A stretch of 64,000 bases of DNA, taken from contig JAYKXP010000119.1 in the NCBI GenBank assembly GCA_037176845.1, positions 62,001 to 126,000 of the forward strand, in the 5' to 3' direction. Both the position numbers and the translations under genes were made by a program. Positions 31,684-44,820 of the stretch are shown here, piece after piece (the first letter of the stretch is position 1; each line of letters begins with the position of its first letter). The notes under the pieces were generated by a model. That model was not told the origin of the DNA. It ran no database searches and worked only from the letters and a program-made list of their open reading frames with translations. Source of the stretch: Paramarasmius palmivorus (taxonomy: Eukaryota; Basidiomycota; Agaricomycetes; Agaricales; Marasmiaceae).

Positions 31684-33980
31684 GCGGAGCTTTTTTTCCC
31701 CTCCGCTTTTTTCTTTTTCATTCGCGCTCTGGTTTCTCCAACGACTAAACGACTACAGAGGTCTGGTCTCAGCATCAGATACCAACACCAACGTTCCACG
31801 TCAATTTCCCTCGGCACCTTCCACTGGATTCACTTCAACGCCAACACGAGCATTACGCTCTTCTCTATCCAGAAGCCTACAATGCGATATACATCCCCCA
31901 AGCCTCCAAGCTACTGTCCAAATCCCTTCCGCCATGTGATAACCCCTCCTTCCCCCTTGGAAAATACCGTGTCCTTGCGAAAGGGAAATCCACCCGCAGT
32001 ACATAACACAGCCGCCAACCAGCTCTTCTAAACGGGCTCCCTCTCAATGCAGAGACCATTCCTTCCAGTGCCGTTCGTATCTCTCATTGCCTTTCTTCCT
32101 TCCTCCTTTGGGCTCACCCCTTTCGCAGGTAAATCATCCACAACGAATATATCAAGACAAGCTGACGTTGGGCCAATGTTGGTTAGACACGATCAAGAGT
32201 ACAGAGAGGTTCTGGCGTGGACGTTTGAGGCCTTTTCGGTACGGTTTCTTCTTTCCCTTCCGTTGTCCGCCCCTTTACCTCCCACCCATTTATCACATTC
32301 ATAGCTTCTTTTCTTGGACCCCGTAGACCTCGATACTAACTCATCGTTCCTTGGCAGCGCCTTTGTGCAAAACGAGGTACACCTTCCCATTCCCGATACG
32401 CGGTATTCCGCAAGATCAACTGTGAAGTTGGCCTACAAGATTCACTTAGGCAAATCTCTGTGAGCTCGTTCGGACCGTTCATCATTGCTTGTCGTCATGC
32501 CTCTTCGCTCATGTTGGTACCTCATCTTGTCGTCTAACACCGCTCACGGCGTACGATCCGGTTCCTTTCACCACATTCTGATTCCAATCCCAAATCACGT
32601 TCTTTCCATTCTCTGTCCTGTCTCTTCTTGCTGAAGCTGACGTTCCCGTATCGCTAGGTTTACAGAGTCAAGACCAAGCCTGTATCTGTCTCTTTTGCTC
32701 TTCCTTCTCGAAGTTAACGGAGCGTTCGTGTAGTCGTATCGAGGTAAGTCCCCCAATCCCTTCCGTTTCGATAAATACTGATAGTTATACCCTATGTACT
32801 TTAGATTACCTTCCACACAGATGATCCGACGTCTTCCTGAACTCTAGAACGCCAGCCTCCACCGCCAAAGCCACTCTGAAGCACGTCATATCTACACTCA
32901 CCTTCATCTTCGGAACCGGGATCTACGAAGACGGCGTTCCCTGTACCGATTTCCCAGATGTTTCAAGTTGGCGTATACGTTGTTGTAGGTATGTTTCCGG
33001 CTTCGTATCGTATGCTGTAAATCCGCTAACATGGCTTCTCTTAGTAATCTTATCGTCCTCCTCGTTAGCCATTTGGCTAGCGTCAATGCAATAGTCACTG
33101 CGCCTTCTGTTTCACTGCAAGCGTCCTGTACAAGAGGAATCACTAACACTTGCCAAGTTTCGAATACATGTGCCCATACGTCAGGATTTGGAAAGTCGCG
33201 GCTTCGGAGCGGCTAGAACGGTTTGTTCATAAAGAGTTGGTGCTACGCTCATTGTTGAGCATGCGAGTAGATCATCAATCTTATGGTGTCGAAATCTCCA
33301 CGACGTACGTCGTTGTCATTCCACTTTCACGCCATAGCTGACAACTTCTTTCCTAGATGCAAGAGGACTTGCAACCAAGATGGAGCCAAGACAGCGACGA
33401 GGTCAAACCTTCGCTACGCCTACGGGCATCAAAATCCATTCACGGGCTTCGCACAGGATAGTAGCCAGCATTGAAGACACAGATCAGGAGACGGAACATG
33501 AGCTATGGCAAGGGCTACATTGTCGAATAGTGTTCCACTGTTTTTTTAAAACCTCAATACGTATATATGCGCGTTCAAGAACAGCTGGAATATCGCATGG
33601 ATGATTCGCTCACTTGATCGTCGTAAGTCGGAAACATTCTGCGGATCAAGACTCGTATCAGGTCTGTCATCTCGTTGACTCCTCAGAAGAGTGCTCATGC
33701 TTGACAGACTCAGAGCTAGTTCATCTACTTGAGCGAATGGGTGTTTCTTTGGCGATCGCAGATATAAAGTAAAAGAAACCACGTCTCGATCCCAGGCTAC
33801 ATTGTTGTGAGCATACACCCAGATTTACATTCTTTCGAGCATTGGTGAACGCTCTACTCTACCAGCATCTTTCTCTCCTTCCTTAGGTTCGAAGGCATGT
33901 ATGTCTTTCCTTTTCGTTGAGCTAACGTTCTCGTACAACCAGACCTTTCAACTTCAAATAAAACTTTAGTTAATATCTCC
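31684..33980 (+). pseudogene. R-type gene relic (R4)
   Basis: Begins with the GCGGAG hairpin and pyrimidine-rich leader. One early frame reads ALLYPEAYNAIYIPQASKLL (about 31855-31915) and then meets a stop. Later introns are visible (for example the donor at about 32740 and the TAGATTACC acceptor at about 32805). Islands around 33020-33120 would be hydrophobic. It is the right half of Q-R unit 2. Function unknown. Confidence 0.5.
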
Positions 33981-36900
33981 GTGCCGATTGTTAATCAGTG
34001 TACATTCATCATTCATCGTACTTTCTGCAGGCGGTCCGAACTGAAAGCCGATACATACCTCAAGATCAAGGGACCCTGTATCATGCTAATATGGTGAAAT
34101 GTAGGAGACAGAAGACGGTTGATACGCTGAAGCTCTTGATTTCTTTGCAGTGAATCTCACTATGTCGTCTAGACGTACTGGGCCAACGGCTCTTCATATC
34201 GATATTCATGACATCTTCCTCGGTCGTATGTTGGACCTGATAGTGCACACGTCTAGCGGCGGCTGCGGTTGATCCGCTAGAGTAGTGTCCGGATACAATA
34301 TGAGGGTAAGTACCTGTCTTCTTCACACTGCTGTACTTATTGCTCCCGTCTACCCAAAATCATCCTCGGTATCTCATCGTGCGTTTCTTATTTTGTGGAT
34401 TCCGCCTTCGTTGATTGTTAAGCGCCTTTATTTGTCTCTAGCCTTTCCCCTGACGTATAACTGGCAGAGGGACTCAAATACTCTAGACGGTGAAACAAAG
34501 ATAGAAAGGTTGAAAATCGAATTTGAGCGATTGTAGGAAAAGACTCGGAACACTGTCGCATCGCAGCTGGTCGTTCGATTTTGCTGTGTGGACAAGAGGC
34601 GTAGCCTTTATGTGTTTCGTACACGCCAGAGCTCTTTTCAGAGCTCGAAGCCTTTCGGTTTCGTTTATGCATTGTGAGCTACTGTAGTTCCTTTTTCTCG
34701 GTATCACAAAGTCTTGGTACTTACAAATCCAGTCAGGTCCTCGATACTGAAGCTCTATTGATGCAGGTGAAGGCGGGCTGCTTGATCCCCTGGGATAAGT
34801 CGATATCTGGAAGCAGGATGGGGCATGCGCGTGCAATGGAACGGCGGACAGTTGGAACTTGTCTTCTTGAATGGTCGTTTTACCAGGGTTAATGAGGCTC
34901 TCTGGTAATGTTCAATGGTCGCTCCACGAGCTTTATCCATGGCTGGCATTAATTTCTTCCTGTACCGATCGTCGTGCTCAGCGGTCTTCATTTTTCGCAG
35001 ATCCTAGCGGTCGCAGTTTATAAAGAGTTCAAGTACGAAGTAGATGAACTTGGGGGGTATCTATCGGTGTGAATACAAACTTCGTGCGGCCGGAATATCT
35101 ATGAATGTCGTATCTCTGAGTGAACAGTCCAACGACCGTTTATTACAGAGCTAATCATCGTATTAGTACGCTTCAGCACAAAGGTGACGTACTCTGATCG
35201 AAACAAGGGAGCTACCAGGAATCATTGGCGTGCATCTAATAGTGGCCAAGTACGCATTACATTCTAGATCTAGTGCGTAGCCTCCGCGATGCATGTTTAC
35301 TTTCAAATCGAGCATCTATTTCATGCCCTTCTCCCGTGCTGTCGTGAATCTTGAGCTGATCTGACCTCTGTCTGACAGATCTATTTGGACATGTGCCATT
35401 GTACATCGTCGCCCTCAAGTTTGATCGGCGATTACTGGTGACTGTCTACGTTTCGTATGCGCCGACGTTCTGCGAGTTCTACATATATATCTCTGTTCGT
35501 ATAAACCTTTGTGGATATTCCCTGGATACGTACTATGCCCTAATATGACCATCCTTCTGTTTGTGTCCCAAGCTCACTACCATTCACTCATCTAGAATCT
35601 GCCAGCTTGAGTCTCTATTCATCTCGCTTACTTCTTAAGACATCTATACTTGAGGCGGGTCCAATTCTCCTGGTATCAGACTCGCGGTGTGTGAATGTTC
35701 TCGCTCTTCCTATCGACGCAGATCTAGGATTTACGCAGGTTTCAACCTGCAAGACTTGCGCTTATGCTAATGTCAAGATACCTTCCATCTCGCCTTCGTC
35801 TGGCCTTGGCGGTTAATCTTTTCTGGTTCCTGTAGTACGTACCCACGAGTCAAGGTTGGGCTGGCGAACATTCAAGGTCAAAGCATCGATACCCGGCGAT
35901 ATATTACTTTATCAACGTTGAGCAATGTCGAGCGTTAGCGACTCATCCTTATGTTCAATCTATGCTATCGTTCAGGTTTATCGTCAAGGAGTTTGTTCCG
36001 GTTCTTCAGATTATATCCTTCAGAGAAGTGTGATCATTGCTCAGCTACGGGTCTCATTCCAAGTACGTTTGGGACTTACTTTCCCCGATGAACTATTGCT
36101 CACAACAATGCATATAGCTCGTCTTTCCCCCTCGTGACAGAGATCAAAGGTAGCCACAAGCCATTTCTTGCTACGAGAACGGTTCTAGAGAGAAGATTTA
36201 CGAAGGTACACAAGTCGTGCTAGCTTGGGATCGTGTTTCATTGGCCCATTTAGTCATAGTTTGTAGGTACTGAGCGCTGAGCCTCTGAGCTTAAGACTCG
36301 AGCGATGGAAACAGGGGCATATTTACCAGGCAGCTGAGGTTTGTTTGTAGCTTTTAAGAGTGGAATCTGAGAGACTACAGGAACTAACCAAAGTTCTCTA
36401 CGCTGAGGGCTGGGTTCAGGGAGGTAGTACTCAGGCGACGTATGCACCAGTATTATCTTCTAGAATATCTCTTGGCATCGCAACCCAATTCATATTACCA
36501 TGATGTCCAATTGCAAAAGCCACACACAATCTAATCTCCGCACTCATGTCCACGAGCTGGGACCATGTTAGCTTCGAGAAGCCTTGGTTCGATAGGTTTG
36601 GATCTGCCACATGCCTGCTTCTATGACTCTCCGAAGCCATCACAAGAGATGCCAAATCAGGGAGTTTACGTTGGTTATATATCTACTGTGTGCTCGTTTA
36701 CTCACTGGCCATATATTCTAAGGCTTAGATTTCCGACATCGCAGCATGATCTCTCTCGGGAGTTGAACGTGCTTACTGCCCCGTTTACCTTACTCACCAT
36801 TACTCTTTGATGCAGATATTCAACTTGACCATCGCTCGTCGACTCGGAATCGTCAGGTATGAAGGGGTAGATTGTGCGGGTATAAAACTCGTACAACTTC

Positions 36901-37285
36901 CTCTTTGGCAGTTCCTCGAGAAACTGCATTATGAATGCTTCATCTCAGTTTATAGAACCTGAGACTTAGCCGATTCATTTGTATGGACATGTTTTCAAGA
37001 TACTATCCGTACTTAAACATGAGGAGAGCTGCCTCGATTTAGCTTTCCGCCAGTCTTGTAGATTTCCAACTTTCTCCCGTGGCTATCTGGCACATGTTCT
37101 CGTGTCCACATGAATCGACCGACGTTTCACAGTACTGCTATATTACTTTCTGCGCTTACCCTTTGTTCCAGAAAGCTAATTTGATCGCGTACATTATGCC
37201 AGAGCCCGGCATTCAGTTATTTGCTTGTGCCTTTCTTCGATGAACAATTCCTCATGTAGTAGTTATTCATATAACGTAGAACCCT
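33981..37285. other. No supported gene; decayed repeat sequence
   Basis: Short frames occur on both strands but none is coherent. Intron-like signals suggest further Q-like remains, particularly 35600-36150, but I could not align these to another copy with confidence. Confidence 0.35.
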
Positions 37286-37289
37286 GACG

Positions 37290-39250
37290 TTTTTTGTCCT
37301 CGATGAAATTCTTTGATGTTAGAGATTTCGCTCACTCGCAACAAATCATGATATCTCCTGAGATGGCGGGGCAGGTACGAATTGGGATCTGTAGACACAA
37401 TAAAACCTGGTTGTTTCGCTGCGTTTGCGTCGTAAAATGCTGGATAAGGTCTGTTCAGAAGCGATGGCAACGAACACTCGACAGACAACGAGTTGTGGAC
37501 CACCTCGGGTTGTAAAGTTATTCGTTTCTCGGAGTATGGACACTTCATTGTGACTGAAGAGGCGTAGATGCATTGGAAACTCGAGACTTGCGGGGCGCTA
37601 CACGATTTTGAAAAAGTAGCACGAACAGTTTTACCGAGAGACTGGATTTATTGCGTACTCATCGAATTATCACGACGCTAGAAACATCTTTCGAGAGTCG
37701 ATAGCATTATATAATATTCAAGTACGTTCTTGAACCACAACAAATTGAATCATCATCACTTCGCTGCCTTTTCGACCTGAAAGGCTTGATCCGACCTTCT
37801 TACAAATAATGAAAACAAGCAGGTTAGATGGAAAGCAGGACGAAACGTCTGAGTCGGGACATTGAGGGTTTATGCGCCTCTCGCAGAGTTTTGACTGGGA
37901 AAGGCATAAGTAGTCCGAAATTCGAAACTGCACAAAGTTTTAAAGAAGGAGAAACTGGCCATATTCATAATGTAGTGCCCAGAGATACAGAGCAACGGGA
38001 ACGACTAGGAGATGGCGTGTATCTGGTATACATATAAGACAAAGAACTCAATCTTGACAGGTCTCGACATGCCTGAAGACAGACCTTGTAATGCCTCCGG
38101 TACGACAAGAAGGGGTTCTTCAAGTGAAAGAGCGGTCTCGGAGACGAATGTTCCAGGTGTATGATTTGATATTAAGCTCTTGCGACCTCTATAGGGCCAC
38201 ATATCCTTAGCCAAAGCCCTTTCGAGTGGTTTGGAGCCAATAGGCATGTCGCTTCTAGCATCTGATTGGAAGGTATCTTGATTTTTACTGTTACCGTTTG
38301 AAACGACCTTTCAGAAGATTGTCTGTTGAAGGGAACACCAGACACTGACAGAGAGCCGACAAGGGAAGCGAGCTGGTCGTGATGGTGTGAAAAGAAGCGT
38401 TATCGTCGTGGGAAACGATGTCGACAGCTTCTTGATCCCGAACCACGACGACAAGCATCATTCCTTCATTTTGCTTTTCATCTACCGCATGAAAATGAAC
38501 CCTGGTATAACTTTGTGAGTTCCATCTCTTACTACACATCGCTTGGATAGTCGCTGAGCTCAAAACATCTCTGTCCCGATAGAGGATCGTCACTGGCCGC
38601 AAGGATGCTGGAAAGGGCTGCACGTTGATGGATATCGAGAGAAAGACTTGGTACGTTGCCGTGCTCTCATGACATCTTGTGTGCGCTGACTATAGGAATA
38701 GTTTTCAGGCACTTTGTATTACCTGGCTTGTTGGTGATCGAAACGAACTCGTTGAAAATGGCATCGAGAGGAAGGCTGGGACGGATGGAGTAGGTATTAA
38801 TTGTCGAAAGAGTACTTAGGTATCCACGTACGTTTCTCGTTTGGGCTTTTCCTTCAAATGAGAGCTAACGATGTATTCTCGCTGACATGCAGGAGGTTTC
38901 AGGCAAGGCTCATGTAACAAGGCTGAAGGAAAGGCTGAAGGAATCAGTGAAGACCATTCAACCGCCAGAGTTCACCCCATTCTCGTTTTTCATTCAACCA
39001 AGGCCATTACGGCGCTCCGAAACGAAGAATCAACTAACATTGAAGGTATGGTTCCGCTGTATTTCTTCAAATGTTGGTACTCACTCACGCGGTACATTCA
39101 AGCCCTGGATATCCCCGAATTCCGCATGCAAAGAGCTGGCCATCGGATGCGGATCCTTGCCTGTTACTGTAGGGAGGTCTGATATCGGGCTATGAAGCGG
39201 GGGATACGCATCAAGCAGGACGGACGGAGGTACAGAAAGTACCATGTCAC
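37290..39250 (+). repeat. Q block of Q-R unit 3
   Basis: Collinear with the Q block of unit 1 from about 37426 to 39200, including the core at 38381-38452 and the exon CCAGAGTTCACCCCATTCT (38968, against 13014 in unit 1). In one frame that exon region stays open for about 100 codons (38887-39195; KTIQPPEFTPFSFF), the longest coding-like piece left in any Q copy. The protein is not recognised. Confidence 0.6.
38381..38452 (+). repeat. Conserved core repeat, copy 4
   Basis: Nearly identical to copy 2. CGTCGTGG (38404-38411) and CCACGACG (38443-38450) form a perfect 8-bp stem across a 31-nt loop. Confidence 0.75.
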
Positions 39251-39429
39251 TGTATCAGTAGATGGAACTTGTGGATGGGTGTGAATACAATCGACTGGCG
39301 CCGATACTATCGTAGGCAGATGTAGTTTCTTGGGTATTGGCGCTCTAGTTACTGGACAACGATAGTGTTTGTTGCCTGTATTCTCCTGCAGCTGCAAGTA
39401 TGGAATCGAGAATCAAACCTAACGCGTGT

Positions 39430-41530
39430 CTTGCCACCATGACGTAGCTCGTGCCTGGAAGTCCAGACCGTTGATGTAAGCGGAGCTCTTTTTTCCTCCG
39501 CTTTCTTCCCCTTTCCTTTGCTCACCGACGTCCACAACGTTCAGCTCCGACTTAGACAGCGACTACACGCGACTATCGAGCCGACACCCTTCACAAGTTC
39601 ATCCTCAGAGTCTACTAGGCAACCACCTGACTACCAGGTTCCCAAACACGACCATATTGCTCCCTCTCTTTCCACAGCGATTTTTGAATCTGCCCTGCCG
39701 CATTCCTCCACTCAGCAAGTATCTCATCCCTTCCCCTCATAGGCGCGAATACCCTACAAGAAGGGCTTCCACCATCCACAACCGGCTCCTCCAACATGGT
39801 CCTCTTGCCGCCGCGCGTACGATATCGATTAGTGATGCCTCCAAGGAAATTCAGACGTATGTGATTATGCCCTACTCTCCTTCTCCCTTTCGCTCATCCC
39901 TTCTTAGATTCATCCGCAAGGAATATCCAGCCGTTGACTCATCCGCAGAATCGTGCGCTCGCTAGGAAACAAAGGCTGGTAATATCAATCGTTGATGCAC
40001 TGTGAGTGCTCTTCGCTATTCCATCCCTTGTCCTAGTGCTTAACAAACACTGTTCGCAGTTCTCATATGGTCTCCGAGCCTTTTGTCGCCGATACCATGG
40101 AGAAAAACTCAGATGTAAACTATTCGGCGGTAAAGCGGGTTCATGCAGAAAATGTTGTCAGGTATGTGCATGCTATCGGATTCGACTGGCCCTTTTCACG
40201 CTTTGCTTTATTTCCCATTCATCTATGACATGAAAGTTTCTCCTCCGATGACTTTCTCTCTCTTTATTGCTTTCTTCGCTCATGCCGCCCTATTCCCACT
40301 CCGTATTTCACTGCACCTCTTCCTAGAGCTAACACGACCCCGGTAGGCCTCAAACAACAGCCGACCCTTACTCTTCGGGATCAGAAACATCTGCCTACTG
40401 ATTACCAGGATCAAGGTAAGTTTCCAAATAACTTCTTCGTCGAGATATATAATACTGATACACGTTATAGAATAACCCTTTGCCACGTTCCAGCGGCAAC
40501 AACCATGCCAAACTGGGAGCCACCACGTCAACCAGAACGCTCTAAACCCCTCAGACTCGTGTCACATCTAGGTGGTTGTAGACCATCAATCTGCACGACT
40601 AGAACATCGCGCTCGTGTTAGCGCCCGCGCTGAACCGAAGTCAATCTTCGACACTAACATGTATGGGTTCTCCATAGCCTATGCTCTCGGCGTGCGGATG
40701 TCCTACTGTACGTTTCCATGTCGCTCGCATGTGCACCTACTGATCCGTTCTACTGCAGTCAAGGATCATAATATCACGATAGACCAGTGCTGATGGTTAC
40801 TCGTTGAAGGACCACCTGCTCTAGCTGCTCCGGCAGCCGCCTGTTTTTGGTTACGCTACGCTTGAGGTTGTAGGCAAGTCATGCCCTTTTCTCCCTTGAT
40901 TCGTTATACTTACCTGGTCGTTGCTGTTACTCAGCTTGACACTTGGTTCTAGGTTCCAGGACATGGAAGAACAACCGTTCAATGCTCAGCTCTGCAAGCT
41001 CAGGTACGTCTAGCATACCTTATGCTCCGATATCTTACTCACCACACGGCGCCACAGCTCCCAATATGATATCCATAGCCAAAGGAACTGAATGTCGTAT
41101 GGCCGGTATGTTTCGTTCAACCGATTGGGTCGTAGGTTCATGCTAACGAATACATTGTCAGGTCTGTCGGTACCCCTGACTCCAGGAATCACCGGCATTA
41201 CGCCACGAGCTCCCAGTCGGTGGTTCTTGAACAAAAGATCTCGGTCATACCATTCTTGTCGGCTTCCAGAAGTTCCCTCGTACCTTCAAGCTTCGATGAA
41301 CGTTCCAAGGGGTAGGTATTACGTGCTACCTGCAAAATCGCAGCACTAACAGAGTTTCTAGGAATCAACTCCTTCTCTGTGTTTCCCTTCCACAATTTGT
41401 AGCTACGCTACCAGGTCAGAGGTATGTTGTGCCTGTGATCTACACTTATCGAATTCGCTGACCCTCGTTCCGCATCATATGCCTATTCTAGACTAGGCCT
41501 GTCAATCAGAGGCATTCAAGCGTCGAGGTA
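39430..41530 (+). pseudogene. R-type gene relic, unit 3
   Basis: Full-length partner of 13460-15640 in unit 1. Leader, hairpin (39480-39501), pyrimidine tract, exon islands and introns are in the same order, at perhaps three-quarters identity by eye. Frames are interrupted throughout. A stretch at 39657-39840 stays open (HNRLLQHGPLAAARTISIS) and lines up with an interrupted copy at about 13830. Confidence 0.6.
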
Positions 41531-41539
41531 CATTGAATG

Positions 41540-42312
41540 TTTATTCTCTATATATATATAGCTCGTGCTCATGGTTATCTAGGTCTATACGAGAACTACT
41601 CTATCGTACGCTGGCAGTTGTTTCTACACCGCTCCCGTGACCTGTGAATGTTCGACGTCCGTTCTGTCGTTTAGTCTGCGCTAGGCTTGCTGACGTTGAA
41701 GCGGCCACTGGATCGAAAATGATTCAAATATGATCAATTCATGTTGTTGGGTACTGCGTTACCTCCACGGATGATAACAAAGCTGGTATGTGATGAATTT
41801 CTTCTTGTGATACCGACTGTCGTGCTTACCTCTAATGTAGATGATGTCCCTCGAGCTCGTCATGCACGGCTAGTCTAAGGCTGGCATGTGTTGTCAGGTG
41901 TCAGGTAATTCAGGTTTCGTCTACCATGCTGGCCATTTACTCCTGGTTGACGTTGTCCTTGCAGGACATCTCTTTACGGCTGCGTTGGAAGATACCCAAG
42001 ATCTTATCTACTTAAAGTACCGTATTACGCCCAAGATGTCAGACGTAGCTCGAGTAATATAAGGAAGCCTTCGCCAATGAACTATGCTTCGCTTATCTCG
42101 CGTTCTTGGGTGACACAAACTATCGCAAGTTAGCTGAGCGAATATGGGCTCTGAAGTTTATTGGGTCAAGTTGAACATTGTATCAGGCTACACCTAAAGT
42201 GACAATTGTATCAGGCTACACCTAAAGTGACAACGCGGTGTAGATTGTTAATGAATCGCTATCATGGAGTGCTTGTGGGACGCAGCGCTTCCGCGACGCC
42301 CTGAATGGATTC
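41540..42312. other. No supported gene
   Basis: A few intron-like signals are present, and no frame is supported. It contains an exact 28-bp duplication, listed separately. Confidence 0.4.
42177..42232 (+). repeat. Exact 2 x 28 bp tandem repeat
   Basis: The 28-bp unit beginning ATTGTATCAGGCTACACC is present twice without change (42177-42204, 42205-42232). Exact identity implies recent slippage or duplication. Confidence 0.85.
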
Positions 42313-42784
42313 TTAACATCCTTCCTCATACTCTAGCATCAGGATGGCACTCGAGATAGAGTGCAGGAGAACAATGGCTAACGTCAAAAGTATATTAATA
42401 TCCGTAGCATCAGAATCTTGGCATATATAGCATGCATGTGCCTTTCCTGCGCAGATGCGGCTGGCGATACTGTGAAAGAATACGGATAGTTGCACCAACA
42501 AGACGGTAATGCATGCATAGCAGTATATGCTAACCAGGAAAGCATAGTAAAAGTAGATATATAGAAAAAGGATATGGCGCAGATCGACATAGGCTGTTTC
42601 TAACGGATATAAGAGTTGGATTTGTGGATATAGCGAAGAACCGGCCGGCGATAGTCTTATGCGAAACCAAGGATAACAAAGGAAAAAATAACGGGGAATA
42701 GACATAGATGCGAAAGCACGATAAAAAACAAACTGACAGAACGGGATAGCATGAACATGACGACAGATCGACGGAAGGCTGAAC

Positions 42785-42841
42785 CTACAAAGAAGGAATT
42801 AGCTCGACAGTTCGTTCATCGAGTGAAAGTGATAGACATAC
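42785..42841 (-). other. 3'-UTR intron of copy C (57 nt)
   Basis: Donor GTATGT lies 5 nt after the TGA of copy C. The acceptor TTTGTAG and the AGCTAATTC branch-like sequence match copy B. Confidence 0.7.
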
Positions 42842-42846
42842 CTGAA

Positions 42847-44543
42847 TCATCCAATGTGTGGGATGAAAGTCGTCCATTGGACAGTTTTATACGCACTTGA
42901 AGAAAGATCGCGTAGGGAGGTGAATGCGATAACGAGGAGAATGATGCGGAAGACGGCGTATGCGAGGGAAAGGATGAGCATGAGGATAACCACTATGTTG
43001 TCCAACAAGTCTGAGATTTCATCCATCAGCTCCTTCCAATACCAGTGCAAAAGCCCCATCGCAACCGGCGCAACCGCAACCGCAACAGCTGATATCCGCC
43101 AAAGCAGCTGTTCAGTATGAGTTGGAAATTGGAAAACCCATGGGATGCAGTGGATGGCGCCGAAGAGAGCGGCGATTCCGTAGACGGCGATGTAAAGGTG
43201 GAGAGGGTCGTTTTCTAATCGGGAGGAGGTTGGGATTGCTATATCGTTGTCATCCCAGTCTCCGAGGATCTGATAGCATACATGGAAGATGTGCCATGGG
43301 ATCCATAGAGGAAGGAGGAAAAGTCGCAAGTATATGCTATCCGGCCCCCTTCGGCCGATAAAGAAGATGTAGGGGGCATAGATATACTCCACAATCGCAC
43401 CAGCCCCCTCCCTGCACACCCCCAAGAACCCTTCCTTCTCCCCAGTGGTATCCCCTCCCACCAATTTCTCCTTCTGTCTCCAATACACCCTCACAGGATG
43501 CCTAACCCGCAGGGGCTTGTTCCACCATAGGAAGTAGGTCCCAAAGTTGAGAATTGCAAATCCAACGGTGACGATCTCCAGCTCCGTGATAGCCAGACCC
43601 TCGACTGCGCGAGCGATGACCTGCGCGATGAACCAGATGGTTTGGATGACGGCGATGGATTTGGTGATGACATCGGCGTGGCTTCTGTCCTTGATCTCGT
43701 CTTCAGTGAGGGTGATGTAGCCGTTGGCAATGAGAAACTCTAGAAGATGGGGATCATCCAACGGTACGCTGACAGTGGGCTTTTCTTTCTGTTCGTTGCA
43801 TGAGTATTGAGTAGTGCATCCCTGGATAGCTGAAGTTGACATGTTGACAGCTCACCGGTGTATTGGCATCTTCATTTTGCAGTAACGAAACCTGAGGTGA
43901 GGAAGAGACATCAGACGAAGGAACTTTGGATGAGTCAGAGAGGTGCTCGCCTGTTCCTGTGATCGATAGCTCCGAGGTGCTTTTTGCACATATTCGTGGT
44001 GACCCTTGATTTCATCTATCCATTTCGAAAACTCACGGAAGCCACCCTCCCACACATATTCACAAAATTCTTCCCCGTTATATAGCGCAAACCCTCCCAT
44101 GATGACGAAGAACCCATGTGACATCCCCCACTTGTACTCTGAAGGGAGAGCATCAGCAATGGCACTAAGAATTCAATTGGACGCGCACTCTTGAACTTCT
44201 TTCTAATGTTCTTCGCCTGCTCCCTCTGCCTCATCGCCCACAAGATCATAAACTCCGGCGCAAGAAGCGCAACAACCATCAGCTCGACGTTTTGATAGAT
44301 CACGACTGCTGGATGCCATGGATTCCCTCTCCAGTCCTGCACAGCTGGAATGTTGGGGTGGATGGCTACCCACGTGCAGATGAAAATGACCGAGAGACAG
44401 CTCCAGATAATCCCAGTGGTAGTACGGCAGCCGTTGATGTCGATGCATTCCCCGGTTATGGGCTCGAAGGATGTAGAGTTGTTGGTGGAGGAGGCGGATA
44501 GGCTGGAGGCCATGGGCCTCGCCAGGGCGTAGAGGAGGAGCAT
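42847..44543 (-). CDS. Copy C: multi-pass membrane protein, fungal-specific family
   Basis: A four-exon model gives 506 residues: 44189-44543, 43951-44138, 43856-43891 and 42847-43788. The length is divisible by three, and the last exon is 942 nt as in copy B. Motifs match copy B: CIDINGCRTTTGIIWS, VELMVVALLAPEFMILWAM, HGFFVIMGGFALYNGEEF, YITLTEDEIKDRS, LAITELEIV, NFGTYFLWWNKP, YGIAALFGAIHCIPW, LLWRISAVAVAVAP and a C-terminal FIPHIG. About nine hydrophobic segments predict an integral membrane protein. The N-terminal segment with SSTNNSTSF carries N-glycosylation sequons. Intron 2 has a GC donor (CAG|GCGAGC). A 67-nt intron 3 is preferred over a 34-nt alternative because it keeps frame and alignment. 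Function unknown. Its upstream block is shared with copy B. Confidence 0.9.
43892..43950 (-). other. GC-AG intron in copy C
   Basis: CAG|GCGAGC is at the same codon position as the GC donors of copies B and E, and acceptor CCTCAG keeps phase 0. Confidence 0.65.
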
Positions 44544-44789
44544 AGAAGGGTAAGGAAAGGAGCCAGGATTCTCCGTTCTTTATGCATCGAGGACATGCGT
44601 TAAGCGTGTTGTCCGTGTGTTGTACATGCCGGCGTCTACTTTGACAGTTGGAATAGAAGATCATTGTGGTGGAGATTGCAGGGAGTGAGGCAGAGGCGTG
44701 TTGGAGAAGCTAAGAATAGCGGCGAGCATGGAAATGAGGTCGAAGAGCGGCTTTGAGCATGGAAGAGAAGAACGCGGTCGTGAGAAATG

Positions 44790-44820
44790 TGGGGTGAACC
44801 TGTGACCATTCGGTCTTTTC
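44790..44820 (-). promoter_or_regulatory. 31-bp upstream block of copy C (identical in copy B)
   Basis: Exact match to 18138-18168, about 247 bp upstream of the start codon. Confidence 0.6.

Noticed and set aside
43822..43855. 34-nt intron 3 alternative in copy C
   Set aside because: It is shorter than usual fungal introns. The 67-nt alternative keeps the frame, gives the same exon 4 length as copy B and aligns the EKP motif.
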